DNA from: Paracoccaceae bacterium
Lineage (GTDB): Bacteria > Pseudomonadota > Alphaproteobacteria > Rhodobacterales > Rhodobacteraceae
Direction of reading: 5' to 3'
Length of the DNA stretch: 9,544 nt
Assembly (NCBI GenBank): GCA_009922885.1
Contig: RFUP01000061.1
Coordinates: forward strand, 1-9,544
This document shows, in pieces, positions 5,858 to 9,544 of this stretch; position 1 is the first letter of the stretch; each line of letters begins with the position of its first letter. The notes under the pieces were generated by a model that made no database searches, was not told the origin of the DNA, and saw nothing but the letters and a program-made list of their open reading frames with translations. Both the position numbers and the translations under genes were made by a program.

Positions 5858-6958
5858 ATGGCATGGATTGGCATCTCCACCCGCGACGATCAACGCTTCA
5901 GCCTCGCAGGCCTCGGCAGTGACTCCGGTCGCTCCCGCCTTCTGGCCAAAGCCAGCACCACGGACTCCATGCTCTCCCGAGGCACGATCCTCGTAGAGGC
6001 AGTCCTTCCGTCCGAAGATCGTGCCATCACGCTTCTGTCCTTCCAACGCTCGAACGCCTGGGAAACCTCGTTCTCCCTCCGCGCCATCCCCGGTCGCGGC
6101 ATCGTTCTCGTCATCCAGCAAGGCGATCGCCTGCTTCACGCCACCATCGGATACGAGAATGCAACGCATGGCGAAACCATCCGCCTCAGCTACGCATGGG
6201 ATGCCCCCGCCCGCACCGCACTTCTCGCGCTCGAAGTCGTCGGCCAGCCGCGCACTGTGCTGGTTCCGGTCTCTGCGCCGCCGCCTCTTCTTGTCGCCGA
6301 CCTGCGCGCCGCATTCACAGACCCGCGCCAACGCGAGATGGATGAAGAAGCAACCTATATCGCGCTTTCCGACGAAATAGAGCCTGTCGGACCTCAACCA
6401 ACTCTCTCGCTTCACGCCAATATCCTCACCGAGAAGGGCTATGTGGCCGCTGGCCGCGTGAAGGCAGGCGATACGGTTCGCGCGATGTCCGGCAAGCTTG
6501 TTCCGGTTCTGGCCACCATCCGCCGCACGGTTCCGGCTCTGGGCAGCTTCGCCCCCGTGATGCTGCGCGCACCCTATTTCGGTTTGCGCGAAGATGTGCT
6601 CGTCGCACCGGATCAGCGCCTCGTGATCGGTGGCTCCGATGTGGAATACATGTTCGGCGAAGAACAAGTCCTCGTTCCTGCCCGCCATCTCGTGAATGGC
6701 ACCGCCGCCATTCATGCCCTCGGCGGTCCAACCGTCACGTGGACTCAACTCATCCTGCCCGCCCACGAAGCACTGCAGGTATCGGGCACGCAGATGGAAA
6801 GCCTCTTCATCGGCCGCCTGCGTCGCAAGCCAGAGTTACTGGCGTGCAGCCTCCTGTGCGACGTGGACCGCGGTGCCCTGCCGGAACACGCGCAGTCGAG
6901 CCACCTCGTCCTGCGCCATTTCGAGGCCATCACCCTCGCCCACCGCCGCGCGGCGTAA
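5858..6958 (+). CDS. Degenerate Hint-domain protein (pseudo-Hint partner)
   Basis: A 366-residue protein; the ATG at 5858 is one base after the TGA of the upstream Hint gene, with AGAAGG (5843-5848) 9 nt before it, so the two are translationally coupled. Residues ~1-150 are an unrecognised, beta-rich domain (MAWIGISTRDDQRFSLAGLG, AWETSFSLRAIPGRGIVLVI, IRLSYAWDA) reminiscent of a jelly-roll/LamG-like sandwich; this is a guess. Residues ~180-320 align without gaps in several blocks to the Hint domain of the upstream protein (ILTEKGYVAAGRVKAGDTV, EYMFGEEQVLVPARHLVNG, MESLFIG). However, the nucleophilic Cys is replaced by Thr182, the (S/T)xxH motif is APDQ (250-253), and a later His is Gln297; only H303 remains. 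The tail HLVLRHFEAITL matches the C-terminal tail of the neighbour. Autoprocessing is therefore unlikely. There is no signal peptide. It may be a structural partner, chaperone or decoy of the active Hint protein. Confidence 0.8.
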   Translation: MAWIGISTRDDQRFSLAGLGSDSGRSRLLAKASTTDSMLSRGTILVEAVLPSEDRAITLLSFQRSNAWETSFSLRAIPGRGIVLVIQQGDRLLHATIGYENATHGETIRLSYAWDAPARTALLALEVVGQPRTVLVPVSAPPPLLVADLRAAFTDPRQREMDEEATYIALSDEIEPVGPQPTLSLHANILTEKGYVAAGRVKAGDTVRAMSGKLVPVLATIRRTVPALGSFAPVMLRAPYFGLREDVLVAPDQRLVIGGSDVEYMFGEEQVLVPARHLVNGTAAIHALGGPTVTWTQLILPAHEALQVSGTQMESLFIGRLRRKPELLACSLLCDVDRGALPEHAQSSHLVLRHFEAITLAHRRAA

Positions 6959-6960
6959 TT

Positions 6961-7956
6961 TTAGCGAAACGCAGATCCGGCCTGAATAGAGCCTGTTTCG
7001 ATACCGTTCCAATTGCGGATCGGTGCGTTCAGGCGCTTACGCGCTGCCGGATGCTCAGCATCAAGCAGACCCAAGCGGATCAGGAGTGCCGTGATCGCCG
7101 CTTCCGATCCGCGCGTGCTGCCATCTACGATCTTCAGCGCGATCCCCAGCTTTTTCTCCGGCACAATCGCGATGAAGAAGGCCTCAGCCCCCGTCTTCAA
7201 TGCCACCCGCCCGTTCATAGCGCGCATCAGCTCGGTGCACGCTCGCCCTTCGCCCGCCACCAGTTCGGGATGCAGCACCATCGCCTTGCGCAGCCGCGCC
7301 GCAGCCGAAGCGCGCGTACCGGCGCCTTCCTCGGAGGCCGCAAAGAATGCCATCGCCCGAGCCATCCCATGCAACGTGGTCGCGAAGTTCGGCGCCGAAC
7401 AGCCGTCGATCCCGAAACCAGGCGAAGCCTCGCCCGTCACCTCTTCGAACGCAGAAAGGCACGCTTTCTGAACCGCATGCGACGGGTCCACATACTCCGG
7501 CCCGGCCTTCAGGTGCCGCGTCAGGGTCAAGAACCCCGCGTGCTTGCCGGAACAGTTGTTATGCACTTGGCAAGGTTTCTCACCCGCCCGGATCAACTCC
7601 TCCATCGCCGCGCGGTCCGTCGGCTCCTGCGCGCCGCAACGGAAGTCCGCGTCCGACAGCCCGAGCGTCGCAAGCCAAGCGTTCACCCGGTCGGTGTGGA
7701 TATGCGCGCCCTGATGGCTCGCACAGGCCAGCGCCAGTTGCTCCGTGTTCAGCCCATGCGCATCCGCCGCGCCGCTCTCGATCAGCGGCAACGCCTGCAG
7801 CATCTTCGACGAAGAACGCGGCATCACCACCTCGTTCGGGTTGCCCCACGCCTCCACGATCTCGCCATCCGCGCCGCAAATCACGGCATGGCCCATATGA
7901 ACGCTCTCCAGAAATGGCCCACGCCAGATCTCAGCCATCGGAACAGCACCGCTCAT
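6961..7956 (-). CDS. L-asparaginase II (AnsA/ReAV type)
   Basis: A 331-residue cytosolic enzyme of the PF06089 family, predicted to hydrolyse L-asparagine to aspartate and ammonia; it is unrelated to E. coli AnsA/AnsB folds. Residues that line the zinc-containing active site of Rhizobium etli ReAV are matched: S48 and K51 in MPRSSSKML, S80 in ACASHQG, C135 and K138 in HNNCSGKHAG, C186 in GIDGCSAPNF, and C240 and K254 (GRACTE, ALKTGAEAF). Length is normal for the family. The start at 7956 (MSGAVPMAEIW) is supported by AAGGAGAAG upstream, with GGAG 7 nt before the ATG. It converges on the second Hint gene with only 2 bp between the two stop codons and no terminator-like hairpin in between. It diverges from the IalB-family gene across a 173-bp spacer. 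Confidence 0.92.
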   Translation of the reverse strand: MSGAVPMAEIWRGPFLESVHMGHAVICGADGEIVEAWGNPNEVVMPRSSSKMLQALPLIESGAADAHGLNTEQLALACASHQGAHIHTDRVNAWLATLGLSDADFRCGAQEPTDRAAMEELIRAGEKPCQVHNNCSGKHAGFLTLTRHLKAGPEYVDPSHAVQKACLSAFEEVTGEASPGFGIDGCSAPNFATTLHGMARAMAFFAASEEGAGTRASAAARLRKAMVLHPELVAGEGRACTELMRAMNGRVALKTGAEAFFIAIVPEKKLGIALKIVDGSTRGSEAAITALLIRLGLLDAEHPAARKRLNAPIRNWNGIETGSIQAGSAFR

Positions 7957-7963
7957 GCTTCTT

Positions 7964-7967
7964 CTCC
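7964..7967 (-). promoter_or_regulatory. Ribosome binding site of the asparaginase
   Basis: On the minus strand GGAG within GAAGGAGAAG, 7 nt before the ATG at 7956. It favours this start over the in-frame Met at codon 7. Confidence 0.65.
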
Positions 7968-8129
7968 TTCACGGATGTGCGAATTTCCGCCAACGGGTCT
8001 TTCGCCCGTGGCGCTTTTGACGCTAATATAGCAGGATCGAGAAGGAAATGGGTCGATACGACAAGAACCGCTTGCGAAGTGGCCGATCGAACCAGAACAG
8101 AGGCACGGAACAGCTTGGAGGCTGCTCAC

Positions 8130-8657
8130 ATGACATTGAATTTCGCGCGTGGTCTTGCCGCAACACTGGCATTTGTAGCCGCGACATCCGCACAAGCTCA
8201 GCAAACGTCCAACAATCAGGTTGCCGCCAAAACGGACTGGTCTGTCTTCGAAGATAAAGATCCCAAAGAATGTTGGGCCGTCTCCACACCCAAAGAAACT
8301 GTGAACAGCAAAGACGGGCGTGTCGTCGCCGTGAAGCGGGGCGAGATCCTGTTCATGACCTTCTACCGCCCCGGCGCAGGCGTCTCTGGCCAAGTGGCTT
8401 TCACTGGGGGCTACCCCTTCGCATCTGGCTCAACCGTGAACCTCAACATCGGCGGTGAACAGTTCGAACTTCTGACCGAGGGCGAATGGGCGTGGCCGCA
8501 GAGCGGAGCAGATGACGGAAAGATCATCGCCTCCATGAAGCGTGGCGCTTCTGCCACCCTCACCGCGCGCTCCGGTCGCGGCACCCAGACAAAAGATACC
8601 TTCTCCCTCTCCGGTTACACCGCCGCCGTCGAAGAAGCCGAGAAGCGCTGCAAGTAA
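8130..8657 (+). CDS. Invasion-associated locus B (IalB) family secreted protein
   Basis: A 175-residue protein with a clear Sec signal peptide: MTLNFARGLAATLAFVAATS then AQA|Q, with predicted cleavage after residue 23. The mature part matches the IalB family (PF06776): DWSVFEDKDPKECWAVSTP (36-54) at the start, the ILFMTFYRPG strand (73-82), the GGYPFASGSTVNLNIGG loop (93-109), and a C-terminal stretch with FSLSGYTAAVEEAEKRC (158-174). Two cysteines, C48 and C174, could form a disulfide in the periplasm. The start is set by GGAGG (8117-8121), 8 nt before the ATG; the open frame extends far upstream but that part is antisense to the asparaginase. The name comes from Bartonella erythrocyte invasion, but the family is widespread in free-living alphaproteobacteria, where its role is unclear, so virulence should not be inferred. 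It is a single-gene unit ending at a terminator. Confidence 0.88.
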   Translation: MTLNFARGLAATLAFVAATSAQAQQTSNNQVAAKTDWSVFEDKDPKECWAVSTPKETVNSKDGRVVAVKRGEILFMTFYRPGAGVSGQVAFTGGYPFASGSTVNLNIGGEQFELLTEGEWAWPQSGADDGKIIASMKRGASATLTARSGRGTQTKDTFSLSGYTAAVEEAEKRCK

Positions 8658-8674
8658 CGCAGACTAACACGCGG

Positions 8675-8701
8675 AAAGGCGGCCCCAGAGGCCGCCTTTT
8701 T
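8675..8701. terminator. Bidirectional terminator between IalB-family gene and RTX gene
   Basis: A perfect 10-bp stem (8675-8684 AAAGGCGGCC with 8690-8699 GGCCGCCTTT), loop CCAGA, and T run 8697-8701. It lies 17 bp after the IalB-family stop. On the minus strand the same hairpin lies directly downstream of the RTX stop codon (TGA at 8703-8701), so it can serve both convergent genes, though the minus-strand T run is only three bases. Confidence 0.88.
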
Positions 8702-9543
8702 CATGCGAAAAGGAAATCCGTTTCCAAAAGGCTGCCTTGGCTCATCCCCGTCAGCACGAGGTAGGGATGGTTCGTGTCAACGTAAACAAGCATACCTTCA
8801 CCGTCATGGTAGTTGAACTGCTCAACATCCGCCCAGCTCGTGCCCAAGAATGCCGTGTAGTCGAGGCGATCGATCCCCTGCTCGAAGTCTTCAACCACAA
8901 CCTTGATATAGCCAATCTCCGTCTCGAATACGAACGTATCCGCATCCTCGCCACCGATCAGCACATCATTGCCCCCCATGGCAACCAGCGTGTCCTCGCC
9001 AGCCCCGCCGACCAGAGTGTCGCCGCCAGAGGAACCACCGTTCAGCAGATCGTTGCCTAATCCGCCCTCGATTAGGTCACTATTCGCGCCGCCGTCGATC
9101 GTATCGTCTCCGGAACCACCGAGCAGCGTATCTTGCCCGTCCCCTCCATCGATCAGATCATGGCCACTCCCCCCGACAATGAGGTCAGCACCACCATCCC
9201 CATGCAGGTCATCATCGCCTGCATCCCCCATCAACGTGTCTCGGCCCCAACCGCCAAACAGGGCATCATTCCCCGATTGTCCGCGCAGCAGATCGTCTCC
9301 GAAACCACCGGAGATCAGATCATTCCCGGCGCCACCGCTCAGGATGTCATCCTCGTCCTCGCCGTTGAGGTCGTCATCGCCTGCGCCGCCATAAATCTTG
9401 TCTTCACCCCAGCCGCCGAGGACAAAATCAGAGCCTGTTCCAGCAAGAACTATGTCTGCGCCATCACCACCATCTACTTCGTCATCATGGTCGCCGCCAA
9501 AGATTTGGTCTTCGCCACGATCCCCATGCAAGGTGTCGCGCCC
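8701..9543 (-). CDS. RTX calcium-binding exoprotein, C-terminal part
   Basis: The last ~280 residues of an RTX protein; the frame is open to the right window edge, so the start and any enzymatic or adhesive domain are missing, and the internal TTG near 9531 is not a real start. It begins with about 22 glycine/aspartate nonapeptides of the GGxGxDxUx type, which bind calcium and fold as a parallel beta-roll in the extracellular medium. A non-repeat C-terminal region of about 74 residues follows (ETEIGYIKVVVEDFEQGIDR then LDYTAFLGTSWADVEQFNYH), ending LLETDFLFA. This acidic, hydrophobic tail is where uncleaved type I secretion signals lie in this family, so export by an ABC/MFP/TolC system is expected; none is encoded in the window. 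Function of the full protein (protease, lipase, adhesin, toxin) cannot be told from this part. Confidence 0.92.
   Translation of the reverse strand, partial: GRDTLHGDRGEDQIFGGDHDDEVDGGDGADIVLAGTGSDFVLGGWGEDKIYGGAGDDDLNGEDEDDILSGGAGNDLISGGFGDDLLRGQSGNDALFGGWGRDTLMGDAGDDDLHGDGGADLIVGGSGHDLIDGGDGQDTLLGGSGDDTIDGGANSDLIEGGLGNDLLNGGSSGGDTLVGGAGEDTLVAMGGNDVLIGGEDADTFVFETEIGYIKVVVEDFEQGIDRLDYTAFLGTSWADVEQFNYHDGEGMLVYVDTNHPYLVLTGMSQGSLLETDFLFA
8932..9543 (-). repeat. RTX nonapeptide repeat tract
   Basis: About 22 consecutive 27-bp units encoding GGxGxDxUx (examples GGAGNDLIS, GGFGDDLLR, GGSGDDTID, GGLGNDLLN), continuing past the window edge. Units are degenerate at DNA level. One unit (GGSSGGDTLV) carries an extra residue, a few have the first Gly pair changed (AGTGSDFVL, AMGGNDVLI), and one is highly acidic (GEDEDDILS). 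Confidence 0.93.
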
Positions 9544-9544
9544 G

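Noticed and set aside
5705..6766. A 353-codon open frame on the minus strand, antisense to the end of the first and most of the second Hint gene
   Set aside because: Its protein is low-complexity, Gly/Ala/Arg/His-rich and matches nothing I recognise. It is explained by high GC and biased third positions of the plus-strand genes, whose products show clear Hint motifs.
7993..8009. Short inverted repeat ACGGG ... CCCGT between the asparaginase and the IalB-family gene
   Set aside because: Only 5-6 bp of stem, with no T run in either direction. It is within chance expectation for this GC content and lies between divergent genes where a terminator is not expected.
8015..8030. TTGACG and TAATAT hexamers in the asparaginase/IalB spacer, like a sigma-70 promoter
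   Set aside because: They are almost adjacent rather than about 17 bp apart, and no partner element at correct spacing was found on either strand. The spacer surely holds promoters, but I cannot place them.
6739..8031. Long plus-strand open frame (430 codons) opposite the asparaginase
   Set aside because: Arg/His/Pro-rich translation typical of antisense frames in GC-rich DNA. The asparaginase on the other strand has all active-site residues.
7347..8129. Upstream in-frame extension of the IalB-family gene
   Set aside because: This part is antisense to the asparaginase and Ser/Pro/Arg-rich. The ATG at 8130 has a strong Shine-Dalgarno and begins a textbook signal peptide.
8932..9543. Regular 27-bp periodicity considered as a CRISPR array or DNA minisatellite
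   Set aside because: The units are degenerate at the DNA level, contiguous without spacers, and translate in one frame to RTX calcium-binding nonapeptides.

Overview
The window looks like chromosomal DNA of a marine or roseobacter-type alphaproteobacterium (Rhodobacteraceae). The evidence is high GC with strong C/G at third codon positions, a CtrA-type TTAA-N7-TTAA site, an IalB-family periplasmic protein, an ReAV/AnsA-type L-asparaginase and paired 'Hint_2' proteins, which are common in this family. The species cannot be named from the sequence. No tRNA, rRNA, IS element, CRISPR array or phage gene was seen.

Layout. (i) 2-916 (+) is the 3' part of a Wza/KpsD-like polysaccharide export protein, closed by a strong intrinsic terminator at 933-961. 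(ii) 1033-2247 (+) is a 12-TM MFS transporter. Its 3' end overlaps by 40 bp a convergent minus-strand pair: dapE (2815-3972) followed by a TIGR04282/DUF2064 glycosyltransferase-like gene (2208-2846). The two minus-strand genes overlap each other by 32 bp. (iii) A gene-free stretch (3973-4275) holds a perfect CtrA-like site, a 7-bp inverted repeat and a hairpin that covers the ribosome binding site of the next gene. (iv) 4276-5856 and 5858-6958 (+) are a tightly coupled pair. The first is choice-of-anchor L + cadherin-like + Hint. The second ends in a Hint-like domain that has lost the nucleophilic Cys and the (S/T)xxH motif. (v) 6961-7956 (-) is an L-asparaginase II. (vi) 8130-8657 (+) is an IalB-family secreted protein, ending at a terminator (8675-8701) shared with (vii) the C-terminal part of a calcium-binding RTX protein, 8701-9543 (-), which runs off the window.

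How the genes may work together. Lysine/DAP biosynthesis (dapE), asparagine degradation and a solute transporter are ordinary metabolism. The rest is surface and exoprotein biology: capsule/EPS export, an RTX exoprotein, a secreted IalB protein, and a likely CtrA-controlled two-gene operon encoding a putative autoprocessing adhesin-like protein and a pseudo-Hint partner. That Hint pair, with its regulatory leader, is the most interesting content of the window. Its function is not known from sequence.
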